DNA of 8,519 bases. Source: Rhizobiales bacterium UBA697 (GTDB lineage: Bacteria > Pseudomonadota > Alphaproteobacteria > Rhizobiales > Ancalomicrobiaceae). The notes beneath the pieces are model-generated. The model was given only the letters and a program-made list of their open reading frames with translations, searched no databases and was not told where the DNA came from. The stretch is from contig DBMN01000223.1 in the NCBI GenBank assembly GCA_002298965.1, positions 1 through 8,519 on the forward strand. The letters run 5' to 3'. A program made the translations under genes and the position numbers. This document shows, piece after piece, positions 1 through 4,906 of this stretch; positions within the stretch are counted from its first letter, which is position 1, and each line of letters begins with the position of its first letter.

Positions 1-636
1 GAGCCGCTCGCCGCCCCGCGGGCCGCCGATCGCGCTCCCGGCTGGCACGCGGTGGTGCTGGCCCGCCCCGGCGCCGCCCCGGCCAAGGTCGGCGATCTCG
101 CCGGCCTGCGGCTGGCTGTGACCGAAGGCGACGCGATCGGCACGCGCCGGCTGCCCTTGATGCTGCTCGCCCGCCTCGGGCTCACCGGCGACAAGGCGCC
201 GGTGCTGGTCGAGACCGCCGGCCCGAAGGAAGCGATGGGGGCTCTGATGGAGGGCCGCGCCGACGCCGCGGTCGTCTGGTCGAGCCTCGACGGCGACCCG
301 CAGGAGGGTTGGAGCCGCGGCACGCCGGCCGAGATGGTCGCCGCCGGTCTGGTCAAGCCTTCGGACTATCGCGTGGTGTGGTCGTCGCCGGTGCTGCCGC
401 TCGGCCCCCACGTGGTGCGGGCGGCGCTCGACGAGGCGACCAAACGGCGGCTGCGCGAGCTCCTGATCCAGCTCGACACCGATCCCGAACTCTACGAGGC
501 GATCGAACGGGAGAATTCCGGCGGCTTCGTCCGCGTCGGCACGCCTGCCTATCGGCCGTTCATCGACCTTCTGGCGCCCGACGACGCCGGCCCCGACAAG
601 CCGACGACGACCGGGACGGCGCCGGGACGGGGCTGA
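1..636 (+). CDS. PhnD-like periplasmic substrate-binding protein (3' part, start outside window)
   Basis: The reading frame is open from base 1 to the TGA at 634-636, so 211 C-terminal residues are visible and the signal peptide lies upstream. The layout matches the phosphate/phosphite/phosphonate ABC-transporter binding family (PhnD-like): VVLARPGA, then a KVGDLAGLRLAVTEGDAIGT segment (the usual 'DLKGKRIAF..' strand), an alternating hydrophobic MLLARLGL helix, EGRADAAVVWSS (the 'G.vDAGAV' ligand strand), VVWSSPVLPLGPHVVRAAL (the 'I.rSPPIP..P.v.r' strand), and a C-terminal GGFVRVGTPAYRPFIDLL. It would bind a small oxyanion or another ligand in the periplasm. The ligand cannot be read from the sequence, and no permease or ATPase gene is in view. 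The last ~18 residues are a polar Asp/Pro/Thr tail. It converges on the TadE/G genes, with 24 bases between stop codons, and has no evident functional link to the pilus. Confidence 0.75.
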   Translation, partial: EPLAAPRAADRAPGWHAVVLARPGAAPAKVGDLAGLRLAVTEGDAIGTRRLPLMLLARLGLTGDKAPVLVETAGPKEAMGALMEGRADAAVVWSSLDGDPQEGWSRGTPAEMVAAGLVKPSDYRVVWSSPVLPLGPHVVRAALDEATKRRLRELLIQLDTDPELYEAIERENSGGFVRVGTPAYRPFIDLLAPDDAGPDKPTTTGTAPGRG

Positions 637-641
637 GCGTG

Positions 642-659
642 CTGTGGCGTCCGCCACGG
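642..659. terminator. Hairpin between convergent genes, possible bidirectional terminator
   Basis: CTGTGGC (642-648) pairs with GCCACGG (653-659) through one T-G wobble around a GTCC loop. It fills the 24-base gap between two convergent stop codons (634-636 on plus, 661-663 on minus). A second small palindrome, CAGGA-GCAG-TCCTG (662-675), abuts it inside the end of the minus-strand gene. Neither has a T-run on either strand, so this is only a candidate terminator or mRNA 3'-end stabiliser. Confidence 0.3.
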
Positions 660-660
660 A

Positions 661-1248
661 TCAGGAGCAGTCCTGGCCGTTGTAGACGACGGTCGACGAC
701 AGACGCGGGCGGAAGTAGGAGATGTCCTCGAGCGTGATCGCGCCGGTGCCCCAGATGTCCTTCATCACCGAAGAGAACACCGAGGTGTAGGAATAGCGCA
801 CGCGGGTGACGATCACTTCCTCGCCGTCGGCGATCATGCCGGAGGGAATGGTGATCGGCGGCGCCGAACCGACCGTCCAGGCGGTGTCGTTCTGCGCCGC
901 GCTCCAGCACACCTTGTTGCCGCCCGACGTCTTGTACTTCACCGCCGAGATGATCATCTTGGTGCCGCTCGACGGCCACGGCGTCATCACCGAGGTGGCG
1001 GCGGACATGACGTCGGTCATCTCCGACGTGGAGACGGTGCTCGCCTGGGCGACGAGGTCGCCCAGCGTCGACGACGTGTGACCGACCTTGCGGAAGATCG
1101 ACAGCGCGATCGAGATCTCGTTGCCGCCGATGAAGATCGTCACCATCAGCGGCAGCAGCAGCGCGAATTCGACCGCGGCGGCGGCACGGGTGTCGCCGAA
1201 GATCGAGCGGCGGCGGCGAGAACGCGGCGGGGGAGGGGTCTTCAGCAC
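661..1248 (-). CDS. TadE/TadG-family pilus assembly protein (second of two)
   Basis: This encodes a 195-residue pseudopilin-like protein of the Tad system. After a short basic, Pro/Arg-rich N-terminus (about residues 1-20) comes the TadE signature AAAAVEFALLLPLMVTIFIGG, with Glu27 and a single hydrophobic segment at about 25-46. The remaining ~150 residues are a predicted periplasmic domain with one Cys in VCWSAAQ and one at the penultimate residue (QDCS), a possible disulfide. The start is GTG at 1248-1246: GGGAGG lies six bases upstream, and the GTG overlaps the upstream gene's TGA (GTGCTGA), which suggests translational coupling. A longer frame to 1335 exists but runs inside the neighbour and would add 29 Arg-rich residues. 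At the expected prepilin-peptidase site the residue before AAAVEF is Ala rather than Gly, so processing is uncertain and the protein may be TadG-like. Whether to call it TadE, TadF or TadG cannot be settled by eye. Confidence 0.82.
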   Translation of the reverse strand: MLKTPPPPRSRRRRSIFGDTRAAAAVEFALLLPLMVTIFIGGNEISIALSIFRKVGHTSSTLGDLVAQASTVSTSEMTDVMSAATSVMTPWPSSGTKMIISAVKYKTSGGNKVCWSAAQNDTAWTVGSAPPITIPSGMIADGEEVIVTRVRYSYTSVFSSVMKDIWGTGAITLEDISYFRPRLSSTVVYNGQDCS

Positions 1249-1835
1249 GAGCCGCCTCCCGGGAAGGGTTCGTTGCGGAAGGCCGCGACGCCGGTCATCA
1301 GCACCTTGCCGCCGGGCACGCTCGCGGCGTCCCACAGCAGCGACTTGAAGAAGACCGGATAGGGATAGAAGACGCGGACGACGACGATGCAGGAACCGTT
1401 GCCGGTCTGATAGCTCGTCACCTTGGTCTGGTCGAAGTTGCCGTCGGCGTCCTTGTAGGCCGCCGTCGACGACAGGTCGCCGACCGCCGAGAAGTTGGCG
1501 TAGGTCTTGGATTCGACCGCCAGCTGGCTGCAGTCGAACAGCACGTAGAGCCGATTGCAGACCTGGGTGGCGAAGGCGCTGGCCGAGGGCACCGTGGTCG
1601 AGGCCTGGCCGGTGCGGATCAGACGCGCCGTGTCGTTGGTCGCGGTGTCGAGCAACTGGCCGGCGAGGAACAGGATCGCCAGTTCGAAGATGGCGCAGAG
1701 CAGGAAGATGAAGGGCGCCGCGATCATCGCGAATTCGACGGCGGCGGCGCCGGTCTCGGCGCGGGCGAAGCGGCGGACGATGGCACCGCGCCGGTGCATC
1801 CGCACGTCGTTCGACCCCTGCCGGCGATCGTTCAT
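1242..1835 (-). CDS. TadE-family pilus assembly pseudopilin (first of two)
   Basis: This encodes a 197-residue TadE-like minor pseudopilin. The basic leader ends in ETG29, followed by AAAVEFAMIAAPFIFLLCAI. The cleavage site is therefore G29/A30 with the conserved Glu34 at +5, the canonical Flp/TadE prepilin-peptidase motif cut by CpaA/TadV. One hydrophobic helix spans about 33-58, and the rest is a periplasmic domain with Cys in QVCNRLYVLFDCSQL, GNGSC and the extreme C-terminal GGGSC. The start is ATG 1835-1833, preceded by GGGGAAAGCGAC. An in-frame GTG at 1958 overlaps the stop of the upstream gene but has no Shine-Dalgarno and would add 41 Arg-rich residues, so I reject it. Met13 (MHRRGAIV) is a second possible start. 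In the family, TadE/F/G are minor components needed for Flp pilus biogenesis. It overlaps the next gene by 7 bases, so the two are probably cotranslated. Confidence 0.87.
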   Translation of the reverse strand: MNDRRQGSNDVRMHRRGAIVRRFARAETGAAAVEFAMIAAPFIFLLCAIFELAILFLAGQLLDTATNDTARLIRTGQASTTVPSASAFATQVCNRLYVLFDCSQLAVESKTYANFSAVGDLSSTAAYKDADGNFDQTKVTSYQTGNGSCIVVVRVFYPYPVFFKSLLWDAASVPGGKVLMTGVAAFRNEPFPGGGSC

Positions 1836-1861
1836 GTCGCTTTCCCCGTTCCGGATCGTCG

Positions 1862-1888
1862 CGAAACGACGAGGCTCGCCTCGTTTCG
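1862..1888. promoter_or_regulatory. Inverted repeat in the 119-bp gap before the TadE gene
   Basis: The arms are CGAAA (1862-1866) plus CGAGG (1870-1874), loop CTCG, then CCTCG (1879-1883) plus TTTCG (1884-1888), giving a 10-bp stem with one 3-base bulge (1867-1869). It lies between the secretin-N-domain gene and the TadE gene, about 27 bases upstream of the TadE start. There is no T-run, so it is not an obvious terminator. It may be an mRNA processing or stability element, or an operator. Function is unknown. Confidence 0.35.
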
Positions 1889-1954
1889 AGGCCGAACCTA
1901 CGCGCGAAAGACTGAACATTCGGTTCCTTCGGTGGTCGGACGCGGCCGCTCGCC

Positions 1955-2422
1955 TCACTGCTGCGGCGCGACCGATCCGGCGACGAAGCCGTTGCGGCTG
2001 GAGAGCTGGCCCTGCGCCTGCGAGAAGAACTCGGCCGCGTCGCCGGGCTCGAGCGCCACGTTGCAGTTGGGCGTACAGGAATAGGTGGAGCGCTGGACGC
2101 CGCGCTGCACCGTCACCATGCCGCGATCGGGCTTCTCGACCGAGATCAACTCGTCGGCGATCAGCTCGCCCTTGGCATCGAGGATGACGAGATTGGTGAC
2201 GCCGGTGATCTTGCCGGTGATCACCAGGGTCTGGCGATCCTGGATCGAGGCGTCGGCGATCGCCGGGTTGCCGATGACGATCGTGGCGGCGGGCGCGGAG
2301 ATGCGCATCACCTTGGCGCGATCGATCATCACCGCGATCGGGTCCTTGGCCGTCGACGGGCCGACGGCGCCGAGCGAGGCGGCGGCCGCGACGAGAGCGG
2401 CGAGAAGAGCGGGATGACGCAC
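1955..2422 (-). CDS. Free-standing secretin N-terminal (pil_N) domain protein
   Basis: This encodes a 155-residue secreted protein. The start is GTG at 2422-2420, with AGAGG eight bases upstream; a frame open to 2464 would put Arg-rich residues before the signal peptide. Residues 1-25 form a signal peptide (hydrophobic run LLAALVAAAASLGA, likely cut after STA25). Residues ~29-96 match the pilus-assembly N-terminal domain (T2SS/T3SS pil_N) found at the start of CpaC/RcpA secretins. IVIGNPAIADASI...LVITGKITGVTNLVILDAKG here corresponds to ILVSDPKIADAVV...LYLIGNKFGTTNVVVFGANG in the CpaC of this same window. There is no secretin barrel domain. A CTPNC motif (Cys116, Cys120) follows and may form a disulfide; the polar C-terminus ends in PQQ. 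It leads a minus-strand group with two TadE/G genes, so a periplasmic accessory role in the Flp pilus is likely but inferred. It could interact with CpaC, CpaB or the pseudopilins. Confidence 0.82.
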   Translation of the reverse strand: MRHPALLAALVAAAASLGAVGPSTAKDPIAVMIDRAKVMRISAPAATIVIGNPAIADASIQDRQTLVITGKITGVTNLVILDAKGELIADELISVEKPDRGMVTVQRGVQRSTYSCTPNCNVALEPGDAAEFFSQAQGQLSSRNGFVAGSVAPQQ

Positions 2423-2724
2423 GGCACGTACCTCTGTCTCGATGGCGGCGCGCCCGCGTCGCACGCGCGAGGCGGGCGGGGCACGCGTTCAGTCGAACCG
2501 ATCCTGCCGTGTTTTGGTGAACGATCGCTTAAGCCTCGTTTCGGCACGGGCGTGTAACGCTTTGCTCACCATAGCGGCATTCACCCTACGGAACCTTTCG
2601 CTAACCATCTCGATTTACCCCAATTTAGGTCGCGCCTCGTAGTGTCGGGGTCAGACTTCGAACGACCATCGTGTCGGTCGACGTGATGCGAAGTCGAAAC
2701 CGTGTGCGTACGAGGAGCCTATCG
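2423..2724. promoter_or_regulatory. Divergent intergenic region between the secretin-N-domain gene and the pilins
   Basis: These 302 bp lie between two divergent starts and must hold promoters for both directions. The stretch ~2505-2640 is clearly richer in A and T than the flanks (TTTTGGTG, the palindrome GCTTAAGC at 2527-2534, CTAACCATCTCGATTTACC, CAATTTAGG). A weak direct repeat of CtrA-half-site type, GGAACC-N5-CTAACC (2590-2606), has the 11-bp spacing of a TTAA-N7-TTAA box but matches only about 5 of 8 core bases. I cannot assign -35/-10 hexamers with confidence on either strand. The last 70 bp are the probable leader of the first pilin mRNA, with its own stem-loop. Confidence 0.5.
2654..2695 (+). 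promoter_or_regulatory. Stem-loop in the leader of the first pilin gene
   Basis: GACTTCG (2654-2660) pairs perfectly with CGAAGTC (2689-2695). Inside, after a 6-base bulge, CATCGTGTC (2667-2675) pairs with GACGTGATG (2680-2688) using two G-U pairs around a GGTC loop. The structure ends 16 bases upstream of the GAGGAG ribosome-binding site (2712-2717). It could stabilise the abundant pilin mRNA or affect its translation; as DNA it could also be an operator. The transcription start is not known, so its presence in the RNA is inferred. Confidence 0.4.
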
Positions 2725-2898
2725 ATGACCATCTTCAATCGTTTCCTTCAGGACGAATCCGGCGCGACCGCGATCGAGTACGGCCTGATCGCTTCGCTGA
2801 TCGCTCTCGCGATCATCGCCGGCGCTTCCGCCGTCGGTACCCAGGTCAACGCCGCGTTCAACAAGATCGCGACGCAGATCAGCGCCAACGCCGGCTGA
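2725..2898 (+). CDS. flp: Flp-family type IVc major pilin, copy 1
   Basis: This encodes a 57-residue Flp/Fap pilin precursor. The start is ATG 2725, with GAGGAG (2712-2717) seven bases upstream. The leader MTIFNRFLQDESG13 is followed by ATAIEYGLIASLIALAIIAG: the CpaA cleavage site is G13/A14, with Glu18 at +5 and Tyr19 at +6, the hallmark of Flp pilins. The mature 44-residue pilin is one long hydrophobic helix (about 19-40) with a short polar tail (NKIATQISANAG), normal for the family. It should be processed in the inner membrane and polymerised into the adhesive Flp pilus by the downstream Cpa machinery. It has a strong ribosome site, a structured leader and no coupling to machinery genes, consistent with high expression. 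The mature sequence is identical to copy 2. An in-frame GTG at 2671 would add 18 residues before the leader and is not credible. Confidence 0.95.
   Translation: MTIFNRFLQDESGATAIEYGLIASLIALAIIAGASAVGTQVNAAFNKIATQISANAG
2749..2898 (+). repeat. 150-bp direct repeat, pilin copy 1 (partner 3020-3169)
   Basis: The 150 bases from the CAG of codon 9 to the stop codon are the same as 3020-3169 except for four changes, all synonymous third positions (GAG/GAA at codon 18, two GCT versus GCG or GCC, one GGT/GGC). Similarity ends at the stop codon downstream and drops sharply in codons 3-7 upstream. This is a tandem gene duplication kept similar by recent origin, conversion or selection. Confidence 0.9.
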
Positions 2899-2917
2899 CG
2901 TCGAGCCGCGACCGGCA

Positions 2918-2963
2918 CCGAGCCGATCGCGGGCAGGCCGCACGCTTGCCCGCGATGTCTCGG
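2918..2963 (+). promoter_or_regulatory. Strong stem-loop between the two pilin genes
   Basis: ATCGCGGGCA (2926-2935) pairs perfectly with TGCCCGCGAT (2947-2956) around an 11-base loop. Beyond a small internal loop (CCG/GT), CCGAG (2918-2922) pairs with CTCGG (2959-2963). It starts 20 bases after the first pilin stop and ends 32 bases before the second pilin start. The downstream sequence lacks a T-run, so a complete terminator is unlikely. A processing, 3'-stabilising or partial-attenuation element that sets the ratio of the two pilin messages is the better guess. Confidence 0.55.
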
Positions 2964-2995
2964 ATCGCCGCCGCTGTCTGTTTCAGGAGCCCCCG

Positions 2996-3169
2996 ATGAC
3001 CAAGCTTGCTCGCCTTCTCCAGGACGAATCCGGCGCGACCGCGATCGAATACGGCCTGATCGCTTCGCTGATCGCGCTCGCGATCATCGCCGGCGCCTCC
3101 GCCGTCGGCACCCAGGTCAACGCCGCGTTCAACAAGATCGCGACGCAGATCAGCGCCAACGCCGGCTGA
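2996..3169 (+). CDS. flp: Flp-family type IVc major pilin, copy 2
   Basis: This encodes a 57-residue Flp pilin precursor. The start is ATG 2996, with AGGAG (2985-2989) six bases upstream. The leader is MTKLARLLQDESG13, with cleavage expected at G13/A14 ahead of ATAIEYG. From Leu8 to the C-terminus the protein is identical to copy 1, so both genes give the same 44-residue mature pilin; only leader residues 3-5 and 7 differ (KLA..L here, IFN..F in copy 1). It lies 97 bases after copy 1, separated by a strong stem-loop, and is followed by a structured 3' region and an intrinsic terminator, so it is probably the last gene of a short pilin transcript. It may add gene dosage, or be expressed or processed differently from copy 1. 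The N-terminal Lys3 makes this leader more like that of common Flp precursors. Confidence 0.95.
   Translation: MTKLARLLQDESGATAIEYGLIASLIALAIIAGASAVGTQVNAAFNKIATQISANAG
3020..3169 (+). repeat. 150-bp direct repeat, pilin copy 2 (partner 2749-2898)
   Basis: This is the second member of the tandem pilin duplication; it starts 271 bases after the first and has 146 of 150 identical bases. Homologous recombination between the copies would delete exactly one pilin gene and the intervening stem-loop. Confidence 0.9.
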
Positions 3170-3188
3170 TCCGAGATCTCGCGGCGCT

Positions 3189-3240
3189 CGCCGAACGGGC
3201 GCGACGGCTCACGGGATGCCGTCGTCCGAAGGTTTCGGCG
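3189..3240 (+). other. Nested inverted repeats in the pilin 3' untranslated region
   Basis: CGCCGAA (3189-3195) pairs with TTCGGCG (3234-3240), enclosing CGACGGC (3202-3208) paired with GCCGTCG (3218-3224) around a 9-base loop. It lies between the second pilin stop and the terminator. It could protect the pilin mRNA from 3' decay; no T-run follows. GC-rich DNA yields such pairs often, so confidence is modest. Confidence 0.35.
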
Positions 3241-3262
3241 TGTCGTCGGGCGCAGTCCACGT

Positions 3263-3293
3263 CGGGCGGGAACCACCGGTTCCTGCCCGTTTT
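3263..3293 (+). terminator. Intrinsic terminator after the pilin genes
   Basis: CGGGCGGGAACC (3263-3274) pairs along its full length with GGTTCCTGCCCG (3278-3289), eleven Watson-Crick pairs and one G-U, around an ACC loop. TTTT (3290-3293) then CGTT follow directly. This is the clearest Rho-independent terminator in the window. It sits 94 bases after the second pilin stop and 85 bases before cpaA, so it should end most pilin transcripts and limit read-through into cpaA. Confidence 0.8.
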
Positions 3294-3377
3294 CGTTCGC
3301 GCCGCGCCATTCACCTTCCCTCAACGTCCCTTCGGGATGATGGTCGCGCGCCGCGAGGCGCCTCGGGAGACCGTCGC

Positions 3378-3890
3378 ATGATCCATGCCCTGACCATCGT
3401 CGTCGTCGCGTCGTTTCCGCTCCTGACGATCTTCGGGGCGTCGACCGACTTCCTGACGATGACCATTCCCAATCGCGTCACCGCCGCCCTCTTCGTCGCC
3501 GGCGCGGCGGCGTTGGCGCTGACCGCGCCGGGATGGGCGATGGCCGGGTTCCATCTGGCCGCCGCCGCGGTCGTCTTCGCGGTCGGCTTCGCGCTCTTCG
3601 CCCTCGGCTGGATGGGCGGCGGCGACGTCAAGTTCGCCAGCGCCATCGCGCTGTGGCTCGGCTGGGGTCATCTCTTCGACTTCGTGCTGACCTTCTCGAT
3701 CTACGGCGGCATCCTGACGCTGCTCGTCCTCCTGACCGACCGGGTGCTGGCGCCGCTGCCGATGCTCCGGATCGGCTTCCTCGCCCGCTTCCCCGAGCAT
3801 CGCCACGTGCCCTACGGGCTGGCGCTGGCGGCGGCGGCGCTGCAGATCTTCCCCTCGACGTCCTGGATGGCGCTGCTTCCGCTCTTCTGA
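3378..3890 (+). CDS. cpaA: CpaA/TadV prepilin peptidase
   Basis: This encodes a 170-residue inner-membrane aspartic protease of the A24 family that cleaves Flp prepilins (and TadE-type leaders) after the Gly of the G/XXXXEY site. Two catalytic Asp motifs are present: Asp24 in STDFLTMTIPN and Asp83 in the GxGD-type motif MGGGDVKF. Hydrophobic segments at about 4-22, 34-51, 55-78, 86-118 and near the C-terminus fit the short non-methylating TadV type, without the N-methylase domain of PilD. The start is ATG 3378, with GGGAGA (3365-3370) seven bases upstream; the frame is open to 3216 but that region is the pilin 3' end and terminator. A GCGCC-GCGA-GGCGC hairpin (3348-3361) sits just before the ribosome site. 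The gene is isolated by a terminator upstream and a 158-bp gap downstream, so it may have its own promoter or depend on read-through. Confidence 0.93.
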   Translation: MIHALTIVVVASFPLLTIFGASTDFLTMTIPNRVTAALFVAGAAALALTAPGWAMAGFHLAAAAVVFAVGFALFALGWMGGGDVKFASAIALWLGWGHLFDFVLTFSIYGGILTLLVLLTDRVLAPLPMLRIGFLARFPEHRHVPYGLALAAAALQIFPSTSWMALLPLF

Positions 3891-3893
3891 GCG

Positions 3894-3934
3894 CGCCCGC
3901 CGAACCGCGGGAACGGCCGATGTCGCGGGCGTTT
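3894..3934 (+). terminator. Weak terminator-like stem after cpaA
   Basis: CGCCCGC (3894-3900) pairs with GCGGGCG (3925-3931), directly followed by TTT (3932-3934). The 24-base loop is long and the T-run short, so termination would be partial at best. It begins three bases after the cpaA stop. Confidence 0.28.
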
Positions 3935-3966
3935 ACCTCCGGTTCACCACGGAAAATCACCCGTCG

Positions 3967-3981
3967 TTAACCATACCTGAA
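3967..3981 (+). promoter_or_regulatory. Candidate CtrA-type binding site upstream of cpaB
   Basis: TTAA (3967-3970), seven bases (CCATACC), then TGAA (3978-3981) matches the alphaproteobacterial CtrA consensus TTAA-N7-TTAA at seven of eight positions. Written as a direct repeat it is TTAACC-N5-TGAACC, repeating at one helical turn (11 bp). It lies in the gap between cpaA and cpaB, 67 bases before the cpaB start, in an A/T-richer patch. In Caulobacter the cell-cycle regulator CtrA activates pilA; control of cpaB here is inference. Confidence 0.45.
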
Positions 3982-4048
3982 CCAATTGCCCCCGAAAGTC
4001 CGGGTAGATGGGCGTCGTCGACGTCCGAACCTGTCCTCGGGTCGTGTC

Positions 4049-4855
4049 ATGAAGGTCTCTCGTCTGGTCGTACTGGTGGTCGCGCTCTTCGCGGGCATCC
4101 TGGCGGCGATGATCGCGGTGAAGATGTCGCACCGACCGGAACCCGTTCCGGAGCCGGTGGCGGCGGTTCCCGCCGCGCCGCAACTCGAGACCATCGACGT
4201 GCTGGTCGCGGCGAACGACATCGGCATGGGCCGGCGCGTCGGCCCCGGCGATCTCGTCTGGCAGCCCTTCCCCAAGGCCGGCATCGTCGAGGCCTACGTC
4301 ACCAAGGCGTCGCGCCCCAACGGCCAGCAGGACTTCGTCGACTGGGCCGCCCGCACCGCCTTCGTCAAGGGCGAGCCGATCCGCGAGCAGCGCCTGATGA
4401 AGGCCGACCGCGGCTTCATGTCGGTGATCCTGACGCCCGGCATGCGGGCGACGGCGGTCGAGGTGAAGGCGGTGTCGTCGGCCGGCGGCTTCGTGCTGCC
4501 CAACGACCACGTCGACATCCTGCTGACCCGCGCCGCGGCCAAGGCGGCCGGCGGCGACCCCTTCATGACCGAGACCATCCTGACCAACATCCGCGTCCTC
4601 GCCGTCGACCAGCAGGTCGCCGACAACAAGGACGCGCCCTCCATGCTGGCCCGCGACACCGTGACCCTCGAACTGACCCCCCGTCAGGCCGAGATCGTCG
4701 CCCAGTCGCAGCAGCTCGGCACGATCTCGCTGGCGCTGCGCGCCCTGCGCGATCGCGAGGAGCCCCTCGTCGAGGACGACACCGGCGCCGGCAGCGGCTC
4801 GACGGTGAAGATCGTCCGCTACGGGGTGAGTTCGACCGTTTCCGTCCGCCGCTGA
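4049..4855 (+). CDS. cpaB: CpaB/RcpC Flp pilus assembly protein
   Basis: This encodes a 268-residue periplasmic assembly protein. An N-terminal anchor (about residues 6-24, LVVLVVALFAGILAAMIAV) is followed by a Pro/Glu/Val-rich linker (30-44). A SAF-like domain follows (about 48-115: IDVLVAANDIGMGRRVGPGDLVW ... FVKGEPI), then the RcpC/CpaB domain (about 125-235: MRATAVEVKAVSSAGGFVLPNDHVDILLTR ... ARDTVTLELTPRQAEIVAQS). These are the family's usual parts and length. CpaB is thought to help assemble or gate the CpaC secretin. The start is ATG 4049; the upstream Shine-Dalgarno is weak (CTCGGGTCGTG), and the alternative TTG 3986 would give an Arg-rich extension that hides the anchor. It follows a 158-bp gap with a candidate CtrA site and heads the tightly spaced cpaBCDEF run. 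Confidence 0.93.
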   Translation: MKVSRLVVLVVALFAGILAAMIAVKMSHRPEPVPEPVAAVPAAPQLETIDVLVAANDIGMGRRVGPGDLVWQPFPKAGIVEAYVTKASRPNGQQDFVDWAARTAFVKGEPIREQRLMKADRGFMSVILTPGMRATAVEVKAVSSAGGFVLPNDHVDILLTRAAAKAAGGDPFMTETILTNIRVLAVDQQVADNKDAPSMLARDTVTLELTPRQAEIVAQSQQLGTISLALRALRDREEPLVEDDTGAGSGSTVKIVRYGVSSTVSVRR

Positions 4856-4906
4856 GGCGGGCGCCGTTTCGACCCGCCCGAGGGCGGCGCGTATCGAGGT
4901 GATCGC

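Noticed and set aside
52..636. GTG at 52 as the true start of the binding protein
   Set aside because: The frame is open from base 1, the upstream codons read as protein (APGWHAV before VLARPG), and the family begins with a signal peptide and lobe missing here; the gene is cut by the window edge.
2423..2724. Specific -35/-10 promoter hexamers in the divergent region
   Set aside because: Several A/T-rich hexamers could be paired with plausible spacing on either strand, but none stands out, so I annotate the region and not individual promoters.
2749..3169. The 150-bp direct repeat as a mobile element or CRISPR-like repeat
   Set aside because: Both copies are complete pilin coding sequences in tandem; there are no terminal inverted repeats, no transposase and only two units.
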